NCBI GenBank assembly: GCA_037074705.1
Contig: CM073591.1
Location: forward strand, 164,390,032 to 164,454,031
DNA: 64,000 nucleotides
Origin: Zhengitettix transpicula
Lineage: Eukaryota; Arthropoda; Insecta; Orthoptera; Tetrigidae
Direction of reading: 5' to 3'
Every line of letters begins with the position of its first letter. Positions within the stretch are counted from its first letter, which is position 1. The position numbers were made by a program, and so were the translations under genes. Of the stretch, positions 13,171-25,873 are shown piece after piece. The notes beneath the pieces are model-generated. The model did not search any database. It was not told the DNA's origin and saw only the letters and a program-made list of their open reading frames with translations.

Positions 13171-13574
13171 TCTAGTGCTACCTAACCAACTGAAAGAAAA
13201 CTATGGTTCTTTTCCAAAAAAACAGCCCGGATGCTTCCGGCACCGCACAACTTGTGGTCGGTAGTTTATATTTTATCATACATAATTTGACTGTCATAAC
13301 ATATTGGCATTTTTGTTATTAAATCAAAAGTATATACCACATAATTTGGTTCTCAAACGTAGAGGTTATTTTCCTTTGTTTTTTCCTTTGTGTTCATATA
13401 TATAAATTTCAGGGCCGCTTATAGAACGTCTAATAAAGGCACTGATTTGCAATTTTCACAAAGTTACAAAAGCAAAAAAAGAATTTAATTTACAATAACA
13501 AAAGTTCATACAAAGACTTTAACAACAACAAAAACTATATAAATCTGATAAAACTATAGAAATATTTGACAAAG

Positions 13575-14400
13575 TTATATATATATATATATTGCAGTAA
13601 TTGGTAATTAAGACATTGTTCTAATTGGAAAGTTGGATTGTAGAGGACTCATTATTAGTGGATATAGAGCGGACGCCGCAACAATCTGGCAAGGCAAAGA
13701 AAACATTGTTGAGGTTCTACGCGCTCAAAATCTACGAGACGAAGAGGACAGTCGGGCCGTAGGCAGCGAGGAGAAAAGACTAAAATTCCAAGTCACGAAA
13801 ATTTGAACAGTACAGTCGGTCAGCAGACAGCGAATAGACCAGACGAAAAGTTTTACAGTCGGCAGTCAGAACGAAAGATTGTGGCCCAGTCACAAACATG
13901 CTTTCAGTTATTAAAAAGTAAAGCAATATTCAGACAAACCAATGAAGTCCATTGTCAACTAAATCCACGAGATCTACAAATCCAGGTTGCAGTAAAGCAT
14001 CGAGAACCAACCAATTTGTGGTAAACCAACTAACAAACAACGCCAATTAGAGTCTGTGAGAACTTAGAATCAGTGATGTCCCCAAAATTGTGCACGAAAA
14101 ACTAAAAATTAGACCTGGGCGGCCGTAAGTAGAGAAAACTTTAAAATAATTTGTAAACCGTGTTTAAAAGATAAAAGTCAGATCGTTCTTTAATTTTAAT
14201 TATTTAATTATCGATAGAATGAGATTGTTAATTCTTGATAAAATTGAAATTGTTAAATTCAATCTTTAGTATTATTTCTTCCCCAACAAATTTCGTCTAT
14301 GTTCAGACGCTTTGATTTCCATAAAAGGTAAATGTAATTTTGATTATTTAAATTCTGCCATTTATCAAACCCAGATCAAGACCCTGAGATCCCAAATATT
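13575..14400 (+). repeat. LTR-like sequence
   Basis: A (TA)n tract at 13575-13592 is followed by a region of moderate GC with no domain. Near its end a block GGTAAATGT ... TTATCAAACCCAG ... GACCC ... GAGA (about 14328-14388) recurs at about 48175-48245 next to a core promoter. Shared ends of this kind suggest a family of solo LTRs or a similar element. The boundaries are not defined. Confidence 0.3.
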
Positions 14401-17400
14401 TTGTGTATTTTATAATTGTTTTTAAAATTGATAATAAATCTTGTTTAATTGATTTCCATATAAAGTAAATTTGTGTTTTTTTTCATTTTATAAATTCAGT
14501 CATCCATTATTATTATTATATTTTAATTATTACAATATATATATGTATATATACACACAATGGATCAACTTATACTAAGTTGTAAGGAAGAGCAAGATGG
14601 AATAATATGTTTGAAAATTACTTATGTCTCAGTTTACAATATCTGTAGTGGTAAATTTCAATGAAAAAGCACGAAATTTTGTTAAGCGGCATGATTGTTG
14701 GTAAGCGTGACACTTGTGGCGGTTTATTCTAACTGATCGACTGTCTCATTCTTACTCCTCTGTTCCTCGTTCTGTAATTCCTCTACTCTTACTCTAAATA
14801 CGTCACCTCAGTCACTCCCCTCACCTCTAACTCCGTCCCATCACAACTCTTCATATTTTTCGTATTCTCTCATCAGTACAGGGGTAATAAAACATTCCTC
14901 TCTTTCCCGGAATCCACAAGATCTATTTCTACGATTTTCTTGACCAGGTATTCCTGAGCGTGGTTTTGTCAAAAACAATGGTGACGCCTGAAAACCTGCA
15001 TCTTTTGACGGTGTTACGGACGAGTCCCCAGCACCCCTTCTATACCTGCAGTTAGCGCGTCCCAAAAACGAGTCTCGAATGCATTGCCCAAGAAGCTATT
15101 TATACTATATATAGAAATGATACAAAGTGATTCCACGGCTTGTACTCAACACAATATCCTGTCATACAAAGATCTTCAATATATAAAAAGAAGCACGTTG
15201 CTTTCATATTTGGAATCCTTTATCGATTCAATTTCCTTTAATAAATACGGTTTCTGGATTATTTTTAAAACTTTCAATAACTTACATTTAGTTACAAATA
15301 TTAAAGATAAAATTAAACCTTTAGATAAAAATAAATGTTATTTACAATATTTATTACTTAGTTTGTAATTGTTGTTATATTTGGCAAACGAAACGATTCT
15401 AAAATGTAGAACCAAATAACATAAAAATAATTAAAATTTAATATTCAATATTCAGTTTTGTCTAAAAATATTTGTTTTAATAAAAACAATTTCGATTGTC
15501 ACAACGTTGTTTTTAGATGAAGAATGTAAACATTATTCCAGATTTATGAGTGAAATGTTGCATATTAGTTCTAATGTTTAAGCCAATAACGTAAATAAAA
15601 TTTATGATTCCTTATTATTCTAATCTACTTGTATCATATAAATTTTTATTTCCATTCTTACCTTAAAATTCTATATAACTCTTAACAGCTGTGTCAATAA
15701 GAATTATTTCGGTCGCAACGTGTTTAGAAATAGGTTAACTTAAATTTTCACATAAAAAATTGTAAGTAATAAGTTATATTTATTCAAAATTGTATTAAAA
15801 ATTATCATGTACCTAAAACTTTGTTTTCTTTAAATTTTTTAGATTCGAATTTAATTCGAATTGAACAACTGAACAGTTCCCATTCGGAGATGAAACGTTG
15901 TTTTTTAAAAAACCATGTTTTCAATTTGATTTAATTTTTCAGACTAATTGTTGGGTCTTTTGAACATTTATTTAAAAAGAGGTTAGATTATTATAATGTT
16001 AGTTTTCGAGAAAAATTGACCATTTTTATACATACATGACCATATGTTATTTATGTATTGGCCGCCGATCAACAAAAACAGATTGCTATTTCTCCATACA
16101 ATTATGCTTTGCTTTAATGTACAAATAATATTATAACACCTTTTACAATGATATTTATTTAGAATTTATATTTTTACAGAATGATAATAGCGAATAAAGC
16201 CGAAAGTTCCTACATTCATTCATTAACAATGAAAAACAACTTGTTTTCCATGATAAATATTACAGGCTTTAGTAAAACATCTATTAACGTTCCATATAGC
16301 AGCAGTCTTTCGCTGAAAACAGTTTGGTAAACGCTATTACATGTCCTTTTTCCGTCAGCATATCTAATCCGATACCAAAGGAAAGGAATCGGCCTTAAAA
16401 TGAGAATGTACCATTGAAAGCAAATAAAAAATATTAATTTAGAATGTAAGCAGGCAATTCACCAGCATAAATTATTTATTTCTTATACCGAGGTTCTTTG
16501 TTTTATATTAAAATAGTTTCATTATTACATAAAATGTAACATAGAAATTATCATGAATTCAATTTCAAACACGGTCCTATCACCAAGCATTGTATGAAAT
16601 TTAATCACTCTTTCGATTTTGACAACACGTCTATTTTAGCAGAGAGCCACGTTATTGGAAAAGATTAATTTCTGAAATGTTGTATATTAAAAATTATCCT
16701 AATACTGTTGATATTAAGCATAACACAAAATATTAATAAGTTATATTATTATGTTTCATCGTAAGTTCTTTGGCATTTATATATTTATATTTAATTTTAG
16801 TTCCTTGTTCAATTTACTGTCTTTAACTTATTCACCGTTAGTAATGTCCGGAACTTTTAAATTTAAATTTCTTTGAATTAAATCTTCTCGGATTTCTAAC
16901 CGAGTGAAAAAGATATATGAGCGACGTTTCGATGACGTTCACTGTCATCCTCTAGTAGCAAATAAGACGATGAATATGATTAATATAAAAACAAAATTAC
17001 AGTCACAAAATGTAGGTTTTTTTCATTTTTTTTATATTAACACTAACAAGATCTATCGGCTGTATTCACCATTATGATTCTGTGAGACTATAATTTATAT
17101 TTAGAAAATTTTTTAGCATGTTATTTATAATTTGTTAGATGAGGCAATTTTTGGAAATTTATAATATGATAAGAATGTAAGTAACAGTTGCAGGGATACT
17201 ATTCCTCCTTAGCAATTCTAAGAATTCAACATTCTCATTTACATCTCCTAGCAGGACAAGGCGTAAATTACTTTCCCCTAAAAATTACTAAATTTACGCC
17301 ATCATTGAACATTTCATGTACGATACCTTCCCTATAATTGCTCTTCCTATTTGTGATTGAAGTTCTCAGCTCAATACATAAACTGAAAATGTATACGTTT

Positions 17401-17950
17401 TTAGATTTCAGTATTGCACTTGTCACAGAAGCCCTAGTATTGCATAAAGTTTATTGTTATTGTTTATATTGCAATATATTATTAGTCACACACCTCTGAA
17501 GGAGGAATTAACGTAACAAATCCCCTCCGGTTTTTAATTTTGGTTGATGGGAAGTCTTTACGGAAGAGCGGATAAATACTATTTACAGAATTCTGGAGCA
17601 ATGACCCTCGACTATAACAACCGCAATTTGGATACGGCACTTTTCCTCGAGGAAAGTTTGCGAACCGAAGCGTGTCACCGTCCTTGCAAACAGAAAAGCG
17701 TGACTGCGGTGGGCCACAGTTCTGAAGACGTCACATAAGTGCACGCAGCGACAATGCACTCACTGGGCACAGAATGGAAGGGGCGAACAGTAGCAAAAAA
17801 TGACGTGGGGAGACAGGAGAAGGGGGAGAATGGAAGCATGAGATAATTTAAGTTTAAGTAAATTTATCAGCCAGCCAAGAATCTGCAGTTTTTTTGTACA
17901 TTAGTCATGTTAAATATAAACAAATTTAATGATATTTGGGTAAATATATT
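14400..17950. other. gene-free AT-rich DNA
   Basis: No domain-bearing frame. A hairpin with a GATGAC/GTCATC stem directly followed by GAAACGTCG lies on the minus strand at about 16921-16950; it resembles a hammerhead-like tail with a damaged first core. A GC-richer patch at 17520-17840 carries a 64-codon open frame of no recognisable family. Confidence 0.5.
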
Positions 17951-17999
17951 TTTTATGCACTTATAAAATGTGTACAGAACATTCCTTTTTCTTCTTCCA

Positions 18000-18290
18000 A
18001 TCCCATCATAATTCTATTTCTATCCGTTTCCGTCTCTCCGACCAGTTTCCGAAGAGTTTCCTCATTTCGACCATTGTTTTGCCTATCTTCTGACCAATTC
18101 TCTCAACCCTGTCATCCCATGTAATGCGGGGACCTTCCTCTTACTGCTCTTCCTTCTACTCGCATTTCATGGACCTGCTTCACTTTCCTGTCCTGATCCA
18201 TCCGTCTACCACTTCAACTGTCGTTCCTCTATCACCACACATATCGCCTTCTTTTGTCCAGCCTCTTCTCTTCCTCAAAATATTTTTTTG
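18000..18290 (-). pseudogene. 3' end of a non-LTR reverse transcriptase, broken
   Basis: Read on the minus strand, the stretch gives RITWDDRVERIGQKIGKT followed by an EMRKL-like segment. The pattern R-x-T-W-x-D-x-V-x-R-I resembles the C-terminal tail of non-LTR retrotransposon reverse transcriptases. Several stops and frameshifts interrupt it. Only the tail is present, as expected for 5'-truncated copies. Confidence 0.4.
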
Positions 18291-18615
18291 TAGTTCTTAA
18301 CTTTCTGTCCCGTACAGGGTGATTGGGGCCATAATTGTACTATACAACTACATTTCAGTTTTGAGGTTTATAGAATTAAATTGTAAAAATTGTTTAAATT
18401 CCCAGAAAAACTGAAAACATACCCTCAATTTCCACTCAAGTGTTTATTATCATTATTATTTACCGCGTAAATTTTAAGCTGTTTACTATACACTGCGTTA
18501 CACTTGCCCAAGGCAAAATTAACTCGAGAGAGCTAAATCTGGCGAATAGAAGCAATTCAAACTTTAATTATTTGATTTTGGCCCTCGTGACTCTTTGGCT
18601 CTTACATCTTTCATC

Positions 18616-18715
18616 AGCTGACGAAAGCAACAATGATTGCAGAAACGTTATGCGATATTTATTTAGTTACTAAATTTTTCCTTTTTATTGACTACTTCAC
18701 GATATATTTGTTAAA
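18616..18715 (+). ncRNA. repeat C with hammerhead-like core
   Basis: CTGACGA (18618-18624), stem GCAA (18627-18630) with TTGC (18637-18640), GAAAC (18642-18646), then GTTATGCGATATTTATTT. Both core blocks of a hammerhead and a 4-bp stem II are present. The 10.1-11.1 pair next to the core is A opposite A rather than G-C, so activity is doubtful. Confidence 0.45.
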
Positions 18716-19442
18716 ATATTTTATTGTGAGAATAAAACCGATATGTGACGAGGTCATTGACTTCTGTACGTGAATTTTATTAAAGCCAGTCCTTAAATCG
18801 TCCGATAATAGCGTGTAACGAGCGCCCGTCGATATCAAAATATTGAAAAATGAGCAAATTACTTAAGAAGTGACATTACATCGATATAAATAGTGAATCT
18901 GTTAACAAATCCTGTGGGTTAACCGCTTCACAAATGGTCGTACTGAACAACGAAACTGATCCAGATAGGATATCAATAAGCTGAAATGAGGTTAACGTGT
19001 ATCAAGTGTGGTGTGTTCAAGCGGGATCGTAGTATCACAGAGAGGGCAACCGTGTGAAACCTGTCTCCTCAGAAGTGTTCGTAACGATGGCTGAATCGCT
19101 GGATTCGCGGAGGACTACTTTCAGTAAGATTAGAGTAATATATTTCATGTCCAAAGATACGATATTTTTTTAACCGTTATAGGAAGTCGAGACGACTAGC
19201 GGAGCGGACAGCAGTCGCGTTTTTAATTACGATTCCGGGGAGAAAGCGAGGCACGTGTTGGCACGACGGTGACGAAATAGGGAGGTAAGAACGGCGGTAG
19301 TCGGTGCCCTGCAGGGCAAAAACCACAAATCTGTCTCCAGAACCTCGGAAGCATCCATATAAATCTCATATTAACAAACAGATAATGAAGTAGTCAATAA
19401 ACAGACAAAATTAAGTGTTTAAATAAATATTCCATAACGTTT

Positions 19443-19535
19443 CTGAAAGCAAAAAGGTTTGCAGAAACTTTGTGCGGTATTTATTTTAACTCCTAATTTT
19501 CTCTGTTTATTACTTCATTATCCATTTCTTAATTT
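19443..19535 (+). repeat. repeat C, degenerate copy
   Basis: CTGA followed by AAGCAAA and TTTGC (5-bp stem), then GAAAC (19464-19468), then TTTGTGCGGTATTTATTTTA. Three bases of the first core block appear deleted relative to the copy at 18.6 kb. Confidence 0.4.
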
Positions 19536-19579
19536 TAAACTAATACAGGCGATTTTTATATTTTCAATCTGATATTAAA

Positions 19580-19735
19580 CTAAATTACCATGAAGAACAG
19601 AATAAACGCTTTCGAACACCTCGAAACTGAATTAAAGGATACGGATGTAAATCGAATCCAGACTGGAAATCGAACCCGGGACTTCCAGTTGGTACATGGT
19701 TGTTCTCCAATCTGAGCTATCAGAGACGACTTCCC
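19580..19735 (-). repeat. tRNA-derived SINE-like sequence
   Basis: On the minus strand an A-box-like TAGCTCAGATTGG lies near 19718-19706 and a B-box-like GGGTTCGATTTCC near 19679-19667, with a downstream body to about 19580. The spacing suits an RNA polymerase III promoter. The sequence does not fold as an intact tRNA, so this is a SINE head or tRNA relic. Confidence 0.5.
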
Positions 19736-19962
19736 ATCATCTACAAGCCTTTTCCATCGATTGGATGACCTGAACACAAGCTCATCTGCAATTTACAAGG
19801 TTACATTCTTCACGGCATAATTTTGGGATTCAATGAAGAATGGATATTACGCGTAAATTGATCAATAAGGCCGTGAATAATGTGATATAAAATTGTAGGC
19901 GAGCCTGTGCTCAAGTTATACAAAGGATGGAAAAAGCTCCTACCTGACGGGAAGTTGACCGC

Positions 19963-20025
19963 ATAGCTCAGATGGTAGAGCAGCCGCGTACCGAGTGGAT
20001 GTCCCGTGTGATTTTTCCATCCTGT
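19963..20025 (+). repeat. tRNA-like sequence in the opposite orientation
   Basis: CATAGCTCAGATGGTAGAGC at about 19969-19988 is a strong A-box/D-arm match. The expected B-box position (near 20005-20018) is degenerate (TCCCGTGTGATTTT). With the minus-strand copy at 19580-19735 it forms an inverted tRNA-like pair. Confidence 0.45.
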
Positions 20026-20493
20026 TCATTTAACTAAATTAACATTCCATTTACTGTATCAGATTTGGTTTGAATTGGGTCATACGTTCAGCATAGTATA
20101 AAATAAAATCCTGAAATTATATACTTCAAACCAATTTAAAAATAAGTATTGCTGGAGCGAGTTGAGTTACATTTTGTTATATAATATTGTGAAATAAGAA
20201 TGGAATAATATACTGATTTATTATATTGTTTTGTTTATTAACTTTATTATTTTTTCGGTAAACTTTTATGTTATTTCCTTGTCTGACAAATAAAAGTTAC
20301 AAATAACGTCAATGTGGAAAGCTTTTAACGAAGTATAGTTCGTGTGAAATCGCAAGTCGTGCCAAGATAAGATACGCAGTGGGCCACGCAGCTGTAATTG
20401 TAGCACAGTTTAACACAAACCTATGTTACGGCAACATGGTAGTTTAAAAACTATTCTGTAAACATCGACGCATGGAAATATACTGTCCTTAGC

Positions 20494-20600
20494 ACCTGAC
20501 GAAAGGTACAAGGATTCCAGAAACGTTGTGTGGTATTTATATTACCTTTTTGTCTGTATTGACCATCTTTATCATTCATTATATTGTATTTAGTTGAGAA
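20494..20600 (+). repeat. repeat C with hammerhead-like core
   Basis: CTGACGA (20496-20502), a weak stem (GG / CC), GAAAC (20520-20524), GTTGTGTGGTATTTATATTA and then TTTTGTCTGTATTGACCATC. Both core blocks are kept. The 3' half matches the arms of the hairpin at 43825-43899. Confidence 0.45.
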
Positions 20601-21599
20601 TATATTTTACAACAAAAACGCAAAAGTTAAGATATGATAAGTACAGGGAGGAATAAAAAGACCTTGCTGCTGTATATCCCGTTCGTAAGAATATAATTAA
20701 TGTTTTTAAGAATGGTAGTGGCGTAGTCCAAGCTTCTCCTCAAGCGGAATTTCCCCAACTGACGACAATGCTCCCCTCCACCTTCTCCCTTCCTCCACTG
20801 CGCATCTGACACGACTTGCTATATCTCACGACCTATACGCTGATCTTACTGAATAATTCAGGGAAATGGAGACGGAATATCAATATAAATATTAAACTGA
20901 GATATTGGAATTTCTTAGTTTCTGTTATTAATTTTACTTTTGGATTCCTCATCTATGAAAGCTTATATTTTTCGTCATTAAATTCAATACTAACGAACGA
21001 AGGTTCATTTGGAAATAAAGTAAGTCATCCTTCGTATATGTACTTGAAGTCCATTTGAAGCAAGCGTACTATCTTGGATTGTTATCAGTATATAAGAAAC
21101 CTTTATGAAGTGCAGTAAATGTCATTAGTTAAGTGAAATTCATTTTAAATTTATATCTGACTAACTGTTTTGATACACTTCGAATTATTGATATATTACC
21201 TTCATTATCTTAATAAGTTTTGTTCTAACAACTTAAATCAAATTGATATTGATATGGTATTTTCTCATCACTCTTTCAATGTTATGCGATCTCACGTTCT
21301 AACGATTATTTTTTTGCACAACCCTCGTAGTAGTCTCTTGATCTTGGTAGCTTTTGTTACTCTGAATTGTTTGCAAACTGAAGCGTGCTTCTGCATAACG
21401 CTTCTACCAACCAATATTCTCCCCTTTTCGCGCAATAGGCCAACGTCTAGACCACAGGCTAATTTAAATCATCACGTAAGTTGTATTATTTATGTTAGGT
21501 TCCAATCGACCAATGGAAGTAACCACCATCTATGCGTACATAATTTTTCAGTGTTTCTGCGTCGGCTATTTGCTATTTGCAGTACTCTTAATTTCCGTT

Positions 21600-23065
21600 T
21601 TCCAAACGATAGACAATGTAACAGACCAAGAAATAGCACAAAGTCTCTCCATCCTACCGACAATACAGAAGCTTATCAAAGCACTAACATAAAAAGATAT
21701 CACGAAAGAAGTTACACTCTTAAATATAAAAAACGAATAGTGCGTTAACTTACATTTACAATGCTGTTCTACGACTTGGATACTGGCCCAAACATCTAAA
21801 ATAGGCTCAAATTATAATGGTCGAACTATCACCATATTGTCAATCATTTCAAAAATACTTGAAAGACTGGTGCTCTCCAGATTAAACGAAGACCTGTGTT
21901 CAGTTACTTGGATACCAGCACATCAGTTCGGGTTCCGTCCAAAAAATTCAACAGTGCATCTAGTTCATAGAATTACCCAAACCATAAATAAAGCATTTGA
22001 AAATAAACAATACATCTGGTGTTTTCCTTGACATTCGGCTGGCATCCGGGATTAATTTACAAAATCAAGCGCACTTTTCAACCAGCATACTTGAATACAA
22101 CATACAGCATATGAATTTGAACGAAAGAAAATTCCAAACTAAAGTAAATGAAGAAAATCCGACTTCTTTCCGATAAAATCTTGGACCTCTGCTGTATGTC
22201 TTGTACTCGTCAGACATATCACTGGCACAAAATATAATAATAGGGATATTCGCCGACGATACTGCTATTCTCTCCTGCCACGAGGACCCCCTAGCATCTT
22301 CAAATATTACAAAAAGCTTCCTAACCAACCTACGATAATTTAAAAAAAATGGAAAGTAAAAGTGAATGAGAACAAACCTGTACACATTACATTCTACAAA
22401 GAAACCAACCCTACAGTCACAATAAAAATGCAGATTACGCAAACACAAACAGTAAGTTACCTAGGACTACACTTAGATACAAAACTGACTTGGAAATACC
22501 ATATAAGAAAAAAGATAAACAAGTTGAGATGAAGACAAGAGACCTACAGTGATTGATAGGAAAAAAATCACGGCTTTCTATAGAAAATAAAATCAACTTC
22601 TGCAAAACCGTCATCAAGCTAATATATGGGCCTATGGACTAGAACTATTGGGATGTGAATCGAAATCAAATATAACAATCATCCAAAGGTGCCAATCAAA
22701 GATACTCCGTCAAATTGCGAACGCTCCGTGGTATTTAAACCTCATGCTGCTTACAGATCCACATATTCCTACGGTACAAGAAGACATCCGTAAAAAAAGC
22801 CATCAAGCATCACGCAGTTCTAGACAAACATCCTAATCCGCTACTGGATCAACTCCTAGAACCAGTGACCAGCAAAATACCAAAAAAGTTGTGGCCAAGT
22901 GAATTAGTTTAAGTAAAATTTTTTCATATTTTAAATTCCACAGGCGATATCATTGGACGTCTCCGTGGGTATGTCTCTTGCTACCAGTACATCTGGCAGC
23001 TGCCATCGATTTAGATTATATAATTATATATTATTATTATTGCTAAACAAATAAATGAATAAAAA
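21600..23065 (+). pseudogene. Jockey-clade non-LTR retrotransposon, reverse transcriptase remnant
   Basis: Successive frames spell a Jockey-type reverse transcriptase: a LTYIYNAVLRLGYWPKHL segment near 21746, ISKILERL and QFGFRPKNSTVHLVHRIT near 21837-21990, the catalytic FADD box at 22249-22260, a YLGLHLDTKLTWKYHI segment near 22459, and the C-terminal NAPWY...IPTVQEDI region near 22720-22790. The element is 5'-truncated, with repeated frameshifts and stops, and ends in an A-rich stretch at about 23040-23065. It is not functional. Confidence 0.85.
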
Positions 23066-23554
23066 TATACAAAAACTTCGGTTACCTTCGGTAAACACCG
23101 GTAATCATGATATGCCTGTGGTCATGCATGTAATATTGCAAACAAATAATAAAATATAGCTAAATGACGAAAACAACTTCAATTACCAACTCGATTGACA
23201 CGTCCAAGTAGTCGTGACGCTGCGGCATTCTCTTTTAAGAATTTTGGTTTCATTCTGACGTCCATACTAACGGAAACATTTCGTTATTTCACCTCACTGA
23301 CTTACAAACATCTTGTTTATTCCCGTGTCAGTTAATAATAATTTTATCTTACTATAAATAGCCAGCAACTATCTAAATTTATGGTACAACATATATTCAC
23401 AATCAAATGACTGTAAATGCTGACATGCTCTATTAATAACATAAATTAATGATTATGTAACTTGTATCAAATTATATACATACTCGTATGAAAATCAACA
23501 AAGACATTACACATTATACATGCTTGAAGCTTGTTTTTGCGACCTGATGTGGTG

Positions 23555-23720
23555 TATTGGTCCCGGATTCGAATCCCGGCATTGGCACGATGTCTGTGCT
23601 CGTCATAGTCAGGAAAACAAGGGTTAAGACTGACGGATGTTACGTTGACAAAAAATTCGGAATGTGTTACAAAAGTCGACAGTCTAGCACACGTCCCGAT
23701 AAGCCAACGAGGAATCAGTA
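23555..23720 (+). repeat. SINE-like fragment with B-box
   Basis: GGATTCGAATCCCGG (23565-23579) is a perfect B-box-like T-arm sequence, followed by a GC-richer body. No matching A-box is seen at the right distance upstream. It may be a truncated tRNA-derived SINE or a different family from the pair at 19.6-20.0 kb. Confidence 0.35.
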
Positions 23721-24827
23721 AACAAAGAAAAGTTTCGTTTTACTCAGGATCTACGAAATTATTAATATTGTAGAACGAAGCATATTTTCTAACATACATA
23801 CAAGCTTTGAATAATAGTACTTTCCTGAGGTGCTTGGTTCAAAAGTGTGAGAAAATGACGCAAAAAAGCGTGTCCATGAAGAATGACTACCTTGTCATTT
23901 TAAAATGGTTGTAGTCAGAAAGAAATTAATTGGTAAAATTCAGGTAGAGACTTTCTAAGGTATCAGATGTTATAATAGCAACGGTAAAACAGATTTTAAG
24001 GTATACATTTCTGAAAAGGCTGTATACGTACGTATATATACCTTCCAAATCTCATTTTTTTATTTTTCATAATACATTGATGTCGGTCCAAATATAAGCG
24101 ATTACGTAAATTTCGTTATAAATATTCTTTAACAGGCATGTATTTATATAAGAACTTCTGTTCTTCTTTTCTTGATATTTTATGATCGAGGTATCATCTT
24201 GCATTTAAAATTTTCTGAAATACCATCAATAAAAACAGTTAATAAATCTCTCAAACACACTCGCCATATATCTTTTCCTTTTTTTTCGTGTTTTACGTTG
24301 GCGTGCGTTCAATACTTCACTAATCGACGTTTCAGATATATTTCTAAGAGGACCATACGTGAAGATACTCTAACTTAAAATGATTATAAATGACGCTATG
24401 CACCTATAGCCATATTTAATTCATGCAGTCAGAATCAAAAAGAGCATATAACAGAGAAAAAGTAAGAAACGATTATTGGGTAACCAGTATTTACTACATT
24501 TTTGTGATATATATTATTTACGGTTATATTATGTACATTTTGCAACATTATCATGTTTCCTGTCTAGCGTCAAAACAAAACTGTGACGTTACAAGTTCAG
24601 TTATTATATTCACAGGCCGCAATCATTAAGGGGATATTATTTAATTTGACTATCTTAGATACTCTATTTGCTTATTTTTGAACCCGTAAATAATAGCTGA
24701 AAATGATATTTTAGATGGGTTTAATTGTGAAGGTCAGGTGAGGAATAAATGCGAATGATATCGGAAATTTGAATGTCATTTATGAAACGTATTTTATTAT
24801 ATCAGTTTTCTATTACAATTTTGATCA

Positions 24828-25135
24828 ATTAGGGATCCCGGGCTATAGTTTAAGGATCCTATCCGGCATTCGCTTAAAAGTGATGGAGGACAAACCTTAT
24901 AAAAATCTGCATCTGTTAGATCTGGCTCTTTGTACTTGTCCCACGCTCTTCCGAAGGCAGGAGGGGTTTGCTGTGGGGACGGAGCATTCTCTTCTCCATG
25001 CCTCGAACAGTTAAGGAGGCAGCTGGCCTACTGTTCCAATGGCAACAGAGAAGAACTCTTACCGTATGCCCAAGATCTGCGGCCACTGAAACTAGACCTT
25101 TCAAAACAGGCCGATGTGCCTCGATAGTCAACAAT
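24828..25135 (+). repeat. dispersed repeat A, copy 3 (5'-truncated)
   Basis: Begins at the GGGCTATAGTTTAAGGATCC block and continues through GGGTTTGCTGTGGGGACG and a CAGCTGGCC block to about 25135. The head present in other copies is missing. Confidence 0.7.
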
Positions 25136-25525
25136 TAGCGTCTTCCCTGAATATATTCGATCAAAGCCTCTGTTTACATGCACTTTGGTAGGTTATGGTC
25201 TTCATGAAATTACGGGAACTTCTTTTGACTACGTGACCAATCAGACGATTCGTATGAAATAATATTTTATCCCTAATCGGATATATATTAAGGTGATCAA
25301 ACGTTACCTTAACTGAAACATGTAACTGCTCAATTAGAACAGGAGGAAATAAGAGGTAGATACTAATTAAGTCCTGGCAATGTTTTCGTATATCATGGAG
25401 TATGCTCACTTATTTATTTATTCTATTATTTTTTTCCAAATTAAATATGACAATTCAGTAACATTATGCGTACAGTATCGAGAAAAAATAAGCTATGAAA
25501 CACAAATGTACATATTAAGTAATAA

Positions 25526-25873
25526 GATGTTAAAATTTTTAAAGAACAGACAATATATAAACCACGTGAAGATTATGTGATTGATCGTAGCGAAAGCATC
25601 ATTAAACGTGTAAAAAATGGTGCAAGTATAGCAGATAGCGTAATCACTATAGAGTATACTCAAGGAACACCTCCGGAAGTTATTACTTCTACACAATTGA
25701 TAAAAGAAGTTGGACGTCGTGTTGTTGATGAGTTGCTATTTTGCTATTTTGAGAATGGAGAGCTTGTAACTCCTTCTGGGAAGTTTAAACCTTCTAATGT
25801 ACCAACCAATAACTTGTACCTTAATTTACTTTCGATTTCAGGGACACAGCAAATCAAGTTATCAGGTAACTAA
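25526..25873 (+). CDS. unrecognised coding-like open frame (possible exon)
   Basis: After an in-frame TAA at 25523-25525 a frame stays open for 115 codons to a TAA ending at 25873. There is no ATG near its start. Amino-acid use is balanced, unlike the surrounding AT-rich noise, with segments such as ESIIKRVKNGASIADSV and GRRVVDELLFCYFENGELV. The end shows a donor-like CAG/GTAACT at 25865/25866, so it could be an internal exon, or a fragment of an unknown mobile element or of a transferred gene. I do not recognise the family. No neighbouring exon was found. Confidence 0.35.
   Translation, partial: DVKIFKEQTIYKPREDYVIDRSESIIKRVKNGASIADSVITIEYTQGTPPEVITSTQLIKEVGRRVVDELLFCYFENGELVTPSGKFKPSNVPTNNLYLNLLSISGTQQIKLSGN

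Noticed and set aside
19664..19732. Functional tRNA gene on the minus strand
   Set aside because: Boxes A and B are present, but the acceptor and anticodon stems do not pair properly.
21170..21748. 192-codon open frame on the plus strand
   Set aside because: It overlaps the start of the Jockey remnant in another frame and its own translation shows no domain; it is chance openness.
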